Shown: positions 54,056-62,686 of the stretch, piece after piece
How positions within the stretch are numbered: position 1 is the first letter of the stretch
Layout of the letters: every line of letters begins with the position of its first letter
NCBI GenBank assembly: GCA_041739345.1
Contig: JBGSNZ010000025.1
Location: forward strand, 12,143 to 76,142
From: DIGJ01 sp041739345
GTDB taxonomy: Bacteria; Bacillota; Clostridia; Lachnospirales; Lachnospiraceae
Reading direction: 5' to 3'
DNA length: 64,000 nucleotides
The notes under the pieces: model-generated
Databases searched by the model: none
The model's input: the letters and a program-made list of their open reading frames with translations, nothing else
What the model was told of the DNA's origin: nothing
Program-made: the position numbers and the translations under genes

Positions 54056-55363
54056 TTATATGCGATTTAGATACATATCAACTTCCCACTTGGTTACTTG
54101 TTCACAATACGCATTCCATTCTTCCTGCTTTGCTTCTAGATACTTTTCACTAATATGAGGTCCCAATACCGTTTGAACAAATACATCCTTTTTAAATGCC
54201 TTTACAGCGTCTTCTAATGTGGTTGGAAGATGCTTTTTCTTATCCTCTGTAATATCCTCATCAATTTCAACACTTGGCTGTAATTTATTCTTTATGCCTT
54301 CTAATCCAGCTGCTAGGCATAATGCTAATACCAGATATGGATTCGAAGCACCATCTGGTGTACGCAGTTCCATTCTTGTCCCATAACCGCCAATACTTGT
54401 CATACGTATAATGGCGCTACGGTCTGTTGTTGAACAGGTGACATTTACAGGTGCACCATATCCTGGCACCAACCGCTTATAAGAGTTTACAATTGGGTTA
54501 TTAATTAAGGTAATTCCTTCGATATGCTCCATGATTCCTGCCATAAAATGATACGCATCCTCACTTACCTTTTTAGAATCGGTTTCATTGGTAAATATAT
54601 TTTTTCCATCCTTTGATAATGAAAGGGAAAGATGCATTCCAGAACCATCCACCCCGTGTTTTGGCTTAGGCATAAATGTTGCATGTACTCCATGACGCTT
54701 CGCAACATTACGAACAACTAATTTAAAGGTAACAATATTATCTGCCGTATGCACCGCTTCATCATATTTAAAATCAATTCCATGGTGTGCTGCTTCTTCT
54801 TCATGATAGGAAGATTCGATTTCAAATCCCATTTCCTCCAAATATAAAACCATCTCGCGACGAGCATTCTCTCCTGAATCGATAGGACCAATATCAAAAT
54901 ATCCAGCCTTTTCCGATGTTCTCGTTGTAGGTTCTCCATTCTCATCTAAGTCAAACAAGTAAAAACGGCATTCCGGACCTACATTAATAGAGTATCCCAT
55001 CTCTTTTGCTTCATTAACTACTTTTTGTAAAATATAACGAGAATCTCCCTCAAATGGCGTTCCATCCGCATTCATAACATTACAGATAAATCTTGCAACT
55101 TTACCACTTTGAGGTCTCCATGGAAAAATTACAAACGTATCCAAATCTGGTGCTAAAAAGAGCTCTGGATTCTTCTTTTCTGAAAAGCCATCAATTGCAG
55201 CTCCATCAAACATACACTTATTTTCTAATACCTTATTAAGTTGGCTAGTTGTTACTGCCATATTTTTAAGATGTCCATATAAATCTACAAACTGAAGTCG
55301 AATGAATTCTACATCCTCTTCCTCTATCAATCGAATAATATCACTTTTTGTGTATTTAGCCAT
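54056..55363 (-). CDS. glnA: Glutamine synthetase, type I
   Basis: 435 residues. ATP-dependent ligation of ammonia to glutamate. The start at 55363 follows AAGGAGGTAAGC; an earlier in-frame start is not supported. Visible motifs are FVDLYGHLKNMAV, MFDGAAIDGFSEKKNPELFLAPD, AHHGIDFKYDEAVHTADNI, ATFMPKPKHGVDGSGMHLSLSL, NSYKRLVPGYGAPVN and RMELRTPDGASNPYLVLA. The length and the lack of an adenylylation segment fit the GSI-alpha form of Firmicutes. Followed by its ANTAR regulator. Confidence 0.96.
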   Translation of the reverse strand: MAKYTKSDIIRLIEEEDVEFIRLQFVDLYGHLKNMAVTTSQLNKVLENKCMFDGAAIDGFSEKKNPELFLAPDLDTFVIFPWRPQSGKVARFICNVMNADGTPFEGDSRYILQKVVNEAKEMGYSINVGPECRFYLFDLDENGEPTTRTSEKAGYFDIGPIDSGENARREMVLYLEEMGFEIESSYHEEEAAHHGIDFKYDEAVHTADNIVTFKLVVRNVAKRHGVHATFMPKPKHGVDGSGMHLSLSLSKDGKNIFTNETDSKKVSEDAYHFMAGIMEHIEGITLINNPIVNSYKRLVPGYGAPVNVTCSTTDRSAIIRMTSIGGYGTRMELRTPDGASNPYLVLALCLAAGLEGIKNKLQPSVEIDEDITEDKKKHLPTTLEDAVKAFKKDVFVQTVLGPHISEKYLEAKQEEWNAYCEQVTKWEVDMYLNRI

Positions 55364-55407
55364 GCTTACCTCCTTGAAATATAACTTACAGTGACACTCA
55401 TACAATA

Positions 55408-55436
55408 AATTTAACAGTCTCTTTCTGGTTTGTCAA
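55408..55436 (-). promoter_or_regulatory. Promoter of glnA
   Basis: Minus-strand TTGACA (55436-55431) and TAAATT (55413-55408) with 17 bp between, about 45 bp ahead of the glnA start. The short leader shows no obvious ANTAR double hairpin. Confidence 0.55.
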
Positions 55437-55579
55437 TTTCTTTGAAAAATTATTATTAGCGAAATTTTACAAAATTAATATCTATTTTCTGTCAATTTTA
55501 TACAATACCTCTTTTATCCATATTTTGCTATAATTAACCTGTTGTGTCACACATATGGAAAGGAGCGAGACGTTATTAT

Positions 55580-56218
55580 ATGGAAATTGAAGATTTTCAA
55601 ATAGGAGATAATATTGAAATTGAACTTATAGCAGCCTCAGATCGTTTATCATTTCCATGTGAAATCATGAAAATTCTAGACGATGGCCGCATTATGGTTT
55701 CACAAATTGTGCATAATGAAAAATCCGTTGGGTTTTCAGATAGTGACCCTATGTCTTTTTTACATATAGGTCCCAAAATCCATCGCTGGAATAACCCGAC
55801 GATTAAATTAGTAAAATACAAAAAAGAGGTGTATCACTGTGTATCTTTAGTTGGCAGCGGCATTCCTTATAATCGAAGAGAATCCTATCGTCTATACGTA
55901 GGTAGTGATTGTCCGCTTTTTTTAGCAACATCACAAGGTATTGAGCGCAGGGATGTCTTAGTAAAAGATATTAGTAATGGAGGAGTAGGATTTATTGTAT
56001 CCAATAGTGAAGCTCCTCTTCCTCTATATAAGCAAGTTCGTATCCATTTGGCAGATGATTCTTTTGATATGAATTTGCATTTGGAAATTGTTCGTTCTAT
56101 GCTACTTGAGGAGAAAAATTCAACCTTATATGGCTGCCGCTTCATAGCACCAGATGCTATGGTTGGCCGATATATTATAAAAAAGCAAGAAAAAAAATTA
56201 AAAGAAATGAGAAGTTAA
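55580..56218 (+). CDS. PilZ-domain protein, YcgR/flagellar-brake-like
   Basis: About 212 residues. An N-terminal YcgR-N-type beta domain (EDFQIGDNIEIELIAASDRLSFPCEIMKI) is followed by a PilZ domain (about 105-210) with the cyclic-di-GMP motif RRESYR and later DISNGGVGF (D/NxSxxG). It is a cyclic-di-GMP effector probably acting on motility or surface behaviour, in keeping with the MCP and pilus genes nearby. The ATG at 55580 is used; an in-frame GTG at 55544 precedes the GGAG site and is less likely. Confidence 0.88.
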   Translation: MEIEDFQIGDNIEIELIAASDRLSFPCEIMKILDDGRIMVSQIVHNEKSVGFSDSDPMSFLHIGPKIHRWNNPTIKLVKYKKEVYHCVSLVGSGIPYNRRESYRLYVGSDCPLFLATSQGIERRDVLVKDISNGGVGFIVSNSEAPLPLYKQVRIHLADDSFDMNLHLEIVRSMLLEEKNSTLYGCRFIAPDAMVGRYIIKKQEKKLKEMRS

Positions 56219-56233
56219 TTTAATTAACTCCTC
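56209..56233. terminator. Bidirectional terminator between convergent PilZ and Hpt genes
   Basis: GAGAAGTTAATT and AATTAACTCCTC form a stem that overlaps both stop codons, with ATTATTTTTTC on the plus side and A-rich sequence on the other. Confidence 0.7.
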
Positions 56234-56571
56234 ATTATTTTTTCGTCTTTTGAAATTTCATTCAATACTACCTCATACTGCATTAGAAGATCTTCATTAT
56301 AGTTCAAAGCAAAGAGAATGTTACCTTCTTTTATAGCCATCTCTTGTGTCCTTGCTAGATGAAAAAGATCTATCGCACCAATACTCAATGCAACGCTTTT
56401 GAGGCCGTGCACATGTATTCCATATGTTTTATAATCTTTTATTTCAATGGCTGTTTTTATTGATTCTATTTTCTCATATCCCTCATCATACACGCTTTTT
56501 AGAACAATGCGATAAACCTCTTCATCTTCACCGCAATTATGTAATCCAATTGATTCATCTATTTTGAAAAT
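56224..56571 (-). CDS. Stand-alone Hpt phosphotransfer protein, probable ATT start
   Basis: 115 residues if started at ATT 56571. The full Hpt fold is only complete from there: IDESIGLHNCGEDEEVYRIV, then YGIHVHGLKSVALSIGAIDL with the phospho-accepting His. AAGGAGGG ends eight bases before the ATT, and this site overlaps the stop of the upstream response regulator. The first standard start codon (GTG, 56493) lies inside the first helix pair with no ribosome site. It probably relays phosphate to or from the receiver encoded just upstream; the kinase is not adjacent. Confidence 0.7.
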   Translation of the reverse strand: MFKIDESIGLHNCGEDEEVYRIVLKSVYDEGYEKIESIKTAIEIKDYKTYGIHVHGLKSVALSIGAIDLFHLARTQEMAIKEGNILFALNYNEDLLMQYEVVLNEISKDEKIMRS

Positions 56572-56585
56572 TTTAAGAACCCTCC

Positions 56586-57083
56586 TTATAACAAATCTTT
56601 CCAGTCATCATCCAACCAAAAATTATCATCGAATAATTCATCATAAGAATTATTATCACCCTCAAAATGAAACGAATTTTCATCCAAGTCCACTTCTAGT
56701 TGCTTCGCTCTTTCAATTTCTAAATCAAGAAATACGCGATCAATCCTTGCTTCAACTGTTTTCATGATAATTGGTTTTGAAATAATATCTTTGATACCTA
56801 ACTTAAATCCTTTTGTTACTTTTTCACGATCTGCTTGTCCTGTTAAGAATACAACCGGTATATCCTTCATGAAAGGATCTGATGTCATAGATTCTAAAAC
56901 TTCAATTCCATTCATATCTGGCATTTGAATATCCAAAATAACTAGCTCTGGTTTTATTCCCTTTATCTTTTGCATTGCTTCTTTACCGGACGTCGCAGTA
57001 GAAACTTCATACTTTCCACTGAGAGCCCGCTGTATCATAATTACATTTGCGCGAAAATCGTCTACAACCAAAACGCGTTTCAT
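56586..57083 (-). CDS. Stand-alone response regulator (receiver with acidic tail)
   Basis: 165 residues. The receiver domain (VLVVDDFRANVIMIQRAL; acceptor Asp in LVILDIQMPDMNGIEVL; Thr in VFLTGQ; Lys in ISKPI) occupies residues 1-120. The last 45 residues are not a DNA-binding domain but a very acidic, aromatic tail (FDDNFWLDDDWKDLL). The downstream Hpt gene is translationally coupled. The pair looks like separate relay parts serving a hybrid kinase such as that at 48850-52221; this link is inference. Confidence 0.85.
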   Translation of the reverse strand: MKRVLVVDDFRANVIMIQRALSGKYEVSTATSGKEAMQKIKGIKPELVILDIQMPDMNGIEVLESMTSDPFMKDIPVVFLTGQADREKVTKGFKLGIKDIISKPIIMKTVEARIDRVFLDLEIERAKQLEVDLDENSFHFEGDNNSYDELFDDNFWLDDDWKDLL

Positions 57084-57164
57084 AAGCGATGCTTCCTTTC
57101 AAGGTCTTTGAATAAATATTAGTACAAAAGGCCTATTCTGTCAATGAGACATATTCAAAAAACA

Positions 57165-58223
57165 TCACTTATTGCCTATAATATCTTGCAAATTAGAAAG
57201 TGTCACCATCTGATGTGGTAGTTTTATATAACGTCCTTCATCTAATACAATGTCACTTGGTAATTCATCACCATTAACTAAAGATACACAAAGCTCTGCC
57301 ATTGCACGTGCCTGTCCGTCCTGGTCATTTAATACCGTTCCCTTCAAACTTCCTTCTCTCACCGCATCGAGTCCTACCGAAGTGCCATCAATTCCAACGA
57401 TCACAGGAAAATCAGTGATTTTTATTCCTGCAGCCTTAAAGGCATCAATAGCTCCCAGTGCCATATCATCATTATTTGAAAATACAACTTCAATTTCATT
57501 TCCAAACTGTTCTACCCACTGAACTGTTTTCGTCTGTGCCTGTGCACGATTCCAATTTGCAATTGCATATCCTAATTTTTCCACATCATAGCCTGCTTCC
57601 GTGACTGTATTCACCGAATATTCTGTTCGTACAATTGCATCCTGGTGACCTGCTTCACCTTCAAGCATAACATATTGCAAGATTCCATCCCCATTTTTAT
57701 CAATAGAACCAAAATCGTTATCACATGCATCCACAACCAATTGTCCTTCCATGATACCAGACTCTAGCGCCACCGCTCCAACATAGTATAGCTGATCCCA
57801 TCGTTCCAAATCCTCTTCTACTAATTCTCGATTAAAAAAGATAACTGGAATATTCGCACTTTTTGCCTTATCAATAATCATGGTTGGATCGGTTCGGTCA
57901 ACAAGATTAACACATATAACATCACATCCGTTACTAATAAAATCATCTACCTGGCTATTTTGTACACTTTGACTGGATGCTGCATTTTCCACATCCACAG
58001 AAATGGTAATACCCAATTTTGTTTCTAAATCCTTCACATAACCATCAAATGAATCCATTAATTCCAAAATAAAAGTATCATAATGATCATAAACCGTTAC
58101 TCCGATTTTCATCGATTTTATTGTATTATCTTTCTTAATTTCACTATTTAAACCACATCCGCTTAGCGAAAAGCTAATGCAAATACATAACACCAAACAT
58201 AAAATACGTTTATATTGTCTCAT
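57165..58223 (-). CDS. Galactose-type sugar-binding lipoprotein (MglB-like)
   Basis: About 352 residues. A lipoprotein signal with LSGC near residue 23 precedes a periplasmic-binding-protein fold I (MKIGVTVYDHYDTFILELMD; DVICVNLVDRTDP; NNDDMALGAIDAFKAAG; GIDGTSVGLDAVREG), the galactose/glucose-binding pattern. Start preferred at 58223 (AAGGA spaced eight bases), with an ATG three codons earlier possible. Downstream of a second binding protein and a YesM/AraC two-component system, so it may act as the sensor's ligand receptor as well as, or instead of, transport. Confidence 0.85.
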   Translation of the reverse strand: MRQYKRILCLVLCICISFSLSGCGLNSEIKKDNTIKSMKIGVTVYDHYDTFILELMDSFDGYVKDLETKLGITISVDVENAASSQSVQNSQVDDFISNGCDVICVNLVDRTDPTMIIDKAKSANIPVIFFNRELVEEDLERWDQLYYVGAVALESGIMEGQLVVDACDNDFGSIDKNGDGILQYVMLEGEAGHQDAIVRTEYSVNTVTEAGYDVEKLGYAIANWNRAQAQTKTVQWVEQFGNEIEVVFSNNDDMALGAIDAFKAAGIKITDFPVIVGIDGTSVGLDAVREGSLKGTVLNDQDGQARAMAELCVSLVNGDELPSDIVLDEGRYIKLPHQMVTLSNLQDIIGNK

Positions 58224-58234
58224 TTTCCCCATCC

Positions 58235-59185
58235 TTACTCAACCATTGGAAACATCAGCTTCTGATTCTCTACATCATATAAATTTTCTTTATTAATCAC
58301 TAAATAATCAACAATGGTTCGCTCTTCCTTGGTATCATAGTTTAACCGGTTAAACATACTATTAACACTCATATATCCCATAATATATTCATTTGGTGCA
58401 ACCAGGCAGCCTAAAACCCCCTTATCTACATAATATACTATTTTTTCGGTATTACCCACTCCATAAACAATACCTATTCTTCCACTGTCTTTTGTAATAT
58501 TGAGGATTTCTTCTGTAACTACAGTGTTTAATCCAACTAGATAATCAACCGGACTTTCGTTAATTTTATTTGTAATCGTTTCTTCCGTTAGTTCTCTGTC
58601 ATCCTCAAGAACCCATGAAACATTTCGATCACCAATGGCTGCTATTAGTCCATTTTTCCGTTCCATATTTGAGTTCTTCTTTTTATTTCCTACTATTATC
58701 CCAATTTTTTTTCCATTTTTCTTATTTTTTAGTAAATTACTCCCAAGATCATACCCCATCTGATAATTATCTGGTGCAATATACGAATATCCTTTTGATA
58801 TTGGTATTTCTGATTCGATCATTACAATTTGAGTGTCTAGTAACATATCATCTAATTCTTTTACCAATTTATTATTATTACTCAAATCAAGAATCAATCC
58901 ATCCGTACCATTTTTCAGTTCTCGCCGTATAATATCTAAACATTCCGTAACACCGTTTTGTGTTGAAACAGTATTTATTGTAATCTCGGTATTGTACTCT
59001 TTCGCAGCATTTTCAATCCCTTGCTTTAAAATAGACCAGCGTTCTGAATTATTGGACTCTAAAATAACAGATACGTGATAGGTGTCATTTCTGTCTCCAC
59101 TGCTCATATAGCCATAAGTTCCAATTGAGAACAAGAGAAGAATCAATAGTAGAATCGAAAGAATATATTTCATTTTATTAGTCAT
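58235..59185 (-). CDS. Membrane-anchored sugar-binding protein (RbsB/LacI fold)
   Basis: 316 residues. An uncleaved-looking N-terminal helix (YILSILLLILLLFSIGTYGYM), then a type I periplasmic-binding domain: YHVSVILESNNSERWSILKQGIENAAKEY, DGLILDLSNNNK, YIAPDNYQMGYDLGSNL. No lipobox. It overlaps the histidine kinase stop by 8 bases (GGAGAAGAAAAGC before its ATG). In clostridia such anchored binding proteins commonly present sugars to an adjacent YesM-type kinase. That role is likely here; the ligand is unknown. Confidence 0.82.
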   Translation of the reverse strand: MTNKMKYILSILLLILLLFSIGTYGYMSSGDRNDTYHVSVILESNNSERWSILKQGIENAAKEYNTEITINTVSTQNGVTECLDIIRRELKNGTDGLILDLSNNNKLVKELDDMLLDTQIVMIESEIPISKGYSYIAPDNYQMGYDLGSNLLKNKKNGKKIGIIVGNKKKNSNMERKNGLIAAIGDRNVSWVLEDDRELTEETITNKINESPVDYLVGLNTVVTEEILNITKDSGRIGIVYGVGNTEKIVYYVDKGVLGCLVAPNEYIMGYMSVNSMFNRLNYDTKEERTIVDYLVINKENLYDVENQKLMFPMVE

Positions 59186-60992
59186 GCTTTTCTTCTCCTT
59201 TCATATCCGAATAGAGAATTGCAGGTAAATGGATGGTAACTTTCGTTCCTTCATCTGGCTGACTTTCAATTTTCACACCATATTCTTCCCCATATCTAAG
59301 TTGAATCCTTGAGTTAACATTCTTAAGACCAACACCAGATCCCCGTGTTCTCTCTCTGGTATTATCGGTAAGTAAACTTTCCACCGCATCTTGTGTCATA
59401 CCCAGTCCATTGTCGATAATTTCAATATAGATATTATCTTCCTTTTTATATGCATGAAGAATAATTTCTCCTTCGTCATACATTGCCTCAACACCATAAT
59501 AAATTGCATTCTCCAAAAGTGGCTGTATAACCAATTTTACTGTTTGATAATCATATATTTCTTCATCTACTTCATAACAAATTTCAAATTTATCTTTATA
59601 ACGAATTTTTTGAATATTCATGTAGTTTTTAGCATGTAAAATTTCATCCTTCAAAGAAATAATATTCTTGCCCTTGCTTAAACTGATGCGAAACAAACTT
59701 GCCAAATCTGTTACCATGCAAACTGCTTCTGAATACCGCTCTCCTTCAATCATCCATACAATAGAGTCAAGTGTATTATATAGAAAGTGTGGATTAATCT
59801 GTGACTGCAATGCATCGAGTTCTGATTTTCTTTTTTCTTCCTGCTCTATTACTATCTTCTCCATCAGCTTTCTTAACTGCACCACAACAGAATTCAAAGA
59901 TTTTCCAAGATGTTCTATTTCATCAGAACCTCCGCCTTCATAGATAACAACATCTAAGTTACCATTCTCCAATCCCTTTACGGATTTATCCAGACGCTTG
60001 ATTGGTTTTGCAATCTGGGCAGATACAAACTGATTAACTAAGACCATAATAAGCATCATGATACTAATAAGCAGAATAACAAAATATCTAGTTTGATTTA
60101 AGCTCATATTAAACGTACTGTATGGAGTTACATAGATAATTTTCCATCCCGTATAAGCAACCGTCTTAACCGTAACAATGCGTTTTTCTCCAGCAAAGTA
60201 TTCCGAATGAGATCCATCTTCATATTTGACTGCTTTCATATTGTTCTCTTTAACAACCTGGGAATCAATTAGTTTCTGCTTCGGATGATATATAATATCT
60301 CCTTTACTATCAATAAGATAGATATATTCCGATTCCCCACTGGCGTTTGATTTTTTGAAAAGTTGTTCTATGCCACTAAAGTTCATATCAACCAAAAGTA
60401 CTCCACGAATATTATTTCCTTTTGAAGTAAGTTCCACCATACGGCTTAGCGATGCCACCCAGTAATAGCGATACGATGTATCATCAAATAAATTCTGAAC
60501 ATGTGGTGTTGAAAAATGAAGATTTTCCATTTGTTCATTTGCTGAAACAAACCATTCTTGTGATGTAACATCAATATTCTTCTTAAGCGTTGCTACCGGG
60601 GTTGCAGCAACTAGCTTCCCGTCATCTTTAAAACATGCGATACTAACCAAGTTATCTTTATTTACTTCATATAATAAATTCATCTCAGCATCCAAAGAAT
60701 CTGTTGATATATCCTTATCCTTGATTACGGAATAATACATCGAATCGGATATACGCATCATATTTCTAAGATAAGTTTCCAGATTAACATTAGTCTGGCT
60801 TAAAAGCTGTTCAGTGGCCTTTATCGTAGTTTCTTCAGTTTTTGATACAAACTTGGAATATAAAACAATACCCATAAATAACATCGAAACTAATGTAACC
60901 AAGGTGAAAGAAGCGGAAATAGTAAACTGTATACTTCGATAATTCACCGCTTTTTTTAGTCCATTACAGGTCTTCTTAATTTTGTGAATCAT
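59178..60992 (-). CDS. YesM/LytS-type sensor histidine kinase
   Basis: 604 residues from the ATG at 60992 (GGAG five bases upstream). A longer frame to 61124 would overlap the response regulator by about 150 bases and is rejected. A membrane helix (about 20-40), an extracytoplasmic dCache-like domain (about 45-300), a second helix, HAMP (AKPIKRLDKSVKGLENGNLDV) and the His_kinase domain follow. The phospho-acceptor His is in QSQINPHFLYNTLDSI. HATPase has DNGLGM and GSGVGLKNVNSRI. Overlaps the response regulator by 17 bases. Confidence 0.92.
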   Translation of the reverse strand: MIHKIKKTCNGLKKAVNYRSIQFTISASFTLVTLVSMLFMGIVLYSKFVSKTEETTIKATEQLLSQTNVNLETYLRNMMRISDSMYYSVIKDKDISTDSLDAEMNLLYEVNKDNLVSIACFKDDGKLVAATPVATLKKNIDVTSQEWFVSANEQMENLHFSTPHVQNLFDDTSYRYYWVASLSRMVELTSKGNNIRGVLLVDMNFSGIEQLFKKSNASGESEYIYLIDSKGDIIYHPKQKLIDSQVVKENNMKAVKYEDGSHSEYFAGEKRIVTVKTVAYTGWKIIYVTPYSTFNMSLNQTRYFVILLISIMMLIMVLVNQFVSAQIAKPIKRLDKSVKGLENGNLDVVIYEGGGSDEIEHLGKSLNSVVVQLRKLMEKIVIEQEEKRKSELDALQSQINPHFLYNTLDSIVWMIEGERYSEAVCMVTDLASLFRISLSKGKNIISLKDEILHAKNYMNIQKIRYKDKFEICYEVDEEIYDYQTVKLVIQPLLENAIYYGVEAMYDEGEIILHAYKKEDNIYIEIIDNGLGMTQDAVESLLTDNTRERTRGSGVGLKNVNSRIQLRYGEEYGVKIESQPDEGTKVTIHLPAILYSDMKGEEKHD

Positions 60993-62598
60993 TCTGCTCC
61001 AATCTAATTCTTCGATACTTAGAAGGTGCCATTCCATACTTTTTCTTAAAAACATAACTAAAATAGTTTGGCTCTGAATATCCGACTTTCTCCGAAATAA
61101 TATATGTCTTTTCTTCGGTTCCATCTAATAATAAAATGGCCTTTTCCATACGAATCTCTGTAAGATAATTTAAAAAAGTTTTTCCAGTTTCTCGTTTAAA
61201 TATAGTTGAAAAGTAAGCAGAGCTTACATTTAATTCACTACAAATCTTTTCGATAGAGAGAGTACAGTCTCCGTAGTTTTCTTCCATATACATAACTGCT
61301 TTATCAATAATAACCTTTGCCGTATTCTTTCTCTCTTTACTTATAGATTTACGTACCAATAGACAAACTTGGGTAAGCCAAGCTTGTACATCTTCCAATC
61401 CATTAAAATGAAGTACTTTTTGATAAATGTCTAAATTATCTCCAAATACTTCTGACATATCAATATCATAAGCACCCGAAAGTTTATAAAGTTCGGTGGT
61501 GATTCCCATTAAAATAATCTGTAACTGTTGGATGGATAGTTTTCTCTCTTTCATTGCTTCAATGAATTTTTCGATCTGATGAGTTAGCTTTTCTTTATCT
61601 CCCATCTTAATTTCTGTAATAATTGCCTGTATATTCTGATCATCCAACGAAACCATTTCATTCAACGCAGGTTGAAGTTCTTCAATATAAGTAGCATGAC
61701 TTACGCCTCCTGATCCTCGATAAAAGGCTGCATTTTTTGCACCTTCGTAAGAAAACTTAAGATGTGACAGTTGAGTTACGTTCTTTCCAATTCCGGCCAC
61801 AACATGAACACCCAGCATTCTCTCCACTAGTTTACATATTTTATCTACCTGATCTACATATCGTTTGATATTTTTTGTTTCATTAAAATTAGTGATGTGT
61901 ATAATTTGTTCAAAATAAGCAAAGGAATTAAAATCGAACTCCTCTAAATTTTCATCTACTATATGTTTTACAGAAATTTTCTGAAGCTCTTGCTTCATTT
62001 CTAGTTTATTTTCTTCTTTATCCAGCTGAGCACACACACGGTATACCGTTACTCCATAAGTAGGTCCATTCATTTTAATTTGGTAGTTATTTTTATAGCT
62101 TTCAATCTGTTCCTCTTCCATTCTTCCTTCGATCAAACCAATAAAAAATTGATCTTGCATAATTGGAAGACTATTTAAATAATATTCTTTTAATTTATCA
62201 ATGTTAATTTTTTCATTTCTTTCTTTATCTAATAAATCCTTGATACGAGAAAAAATCCCCGTCAGTTCATCCAACTTCATTGGCTTTAGGATATATTCTT
62301 CTACTTCTATTTTAATAGCTTCTCTTGCATATTCAAATTCATCAAATCCAGAGAAAATAATTATCTTTATTCCTGCATAGTTTTCTTTTAATTTCCTACT
62401 GAGTGTTAATCCATCCATAAATGGCATCTTAATATCTGTCATAACAACATCTGGCGTATTTGCCTCTGCCATTTCTAATGCTTCTTCCCCATTCAGTGCA
62501 TGTCCAATCACTTCAAATCCTAGTTTTTCCCATTCCATCTTTTTGATTACCGCTAAGATTACCTCCGGCTCATCATCCACTAAAAGCACTTTATACAT
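60976..62598 (-). CDS. AraC-type response regulator (YesN-like)
   Basis: 540 residues from the ATG at 62598 (GAGGAAATACAA upstream). The receiver (YKVLLVDDEPEVI; acceptor Asp in VVMTDIKMPFMDG; IFSGFDEFEYAREAI; EYILKPMKLDEL) is residues 1-125. A long linker domain contains GVHVVAGIGKNV. The AraC DNA-binding domain is residues about 440-535 (CTLSIEKICSELNVSSAYFSTIFKRETGKTF, then VGYSEPNYFSYVFKKKYGMAPSKYRR). It probably activates sugar-uptake genes in response to the adjacent kinase. The palindromic element copy 2 separates it from the mglC-like gene. Confidence 0.92.
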   Translation of the reverse strand: MYKVLLVDDEPEVILAVIKKMEWEKLGFEVIGHALNGEEALEMAEANTPDVVMTDIKMPFMDGLTLSRKLKENYAGIKIIIFSGFDEFEYAREAIKIEVEEYILKPMKLDELTGIFSRIKDLLDKERNEKINIDKLKEYYLNSLPIMQDQFFIGLIEGRMEEEQIESYKNNYQIKMNGPTYGVTVYRVCAQLDKEENKLEMKQELQKISVKHIVDENLEEFDFNSFAYFEQIIHITNFNETKNIKRYVDQVDKICKLVERMLGVHVVAGIGKNVTQLSHLKFSYEGAKNAAFYRGSGGVSHATYIEELQPALNEMVSLDDQNIQAIITEIKMGDKEKLTHQIEKFIEAMKERKLSIQQLQIILMGITTELYKLSGAYDIDMSEVFGDNLDIYQKVLHFNGLEDVQAWLTQVCLLVRKSISKERKNTAKVIIDKAVMYMEENYGDCTLSIEKICSELNVSSAYFSTIFKRETGKTFLNYLTEIRMEKAILLLDGTEEKTYIISEKVGYSEPNYFSYVFKKKYGMAPSKYRRIRLEQNDSQN

Positions 62599-62686
62599 TT
62601 GTATTTCCTCTTCCATTTTCATAGATTCAAACTACTTCAATTTTACTACATAATCTAGTTTCACACAAGAATTGCTTTTCATACTT

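Noticed and set aside
60993..61124. Longer N-terminus of the YesM-type kinase
   Set aside because: It would overlap the AraC-type regulator by about 150 bases, whereas the ATG at 60992 has a good GGAG site and gives the normal domain start.
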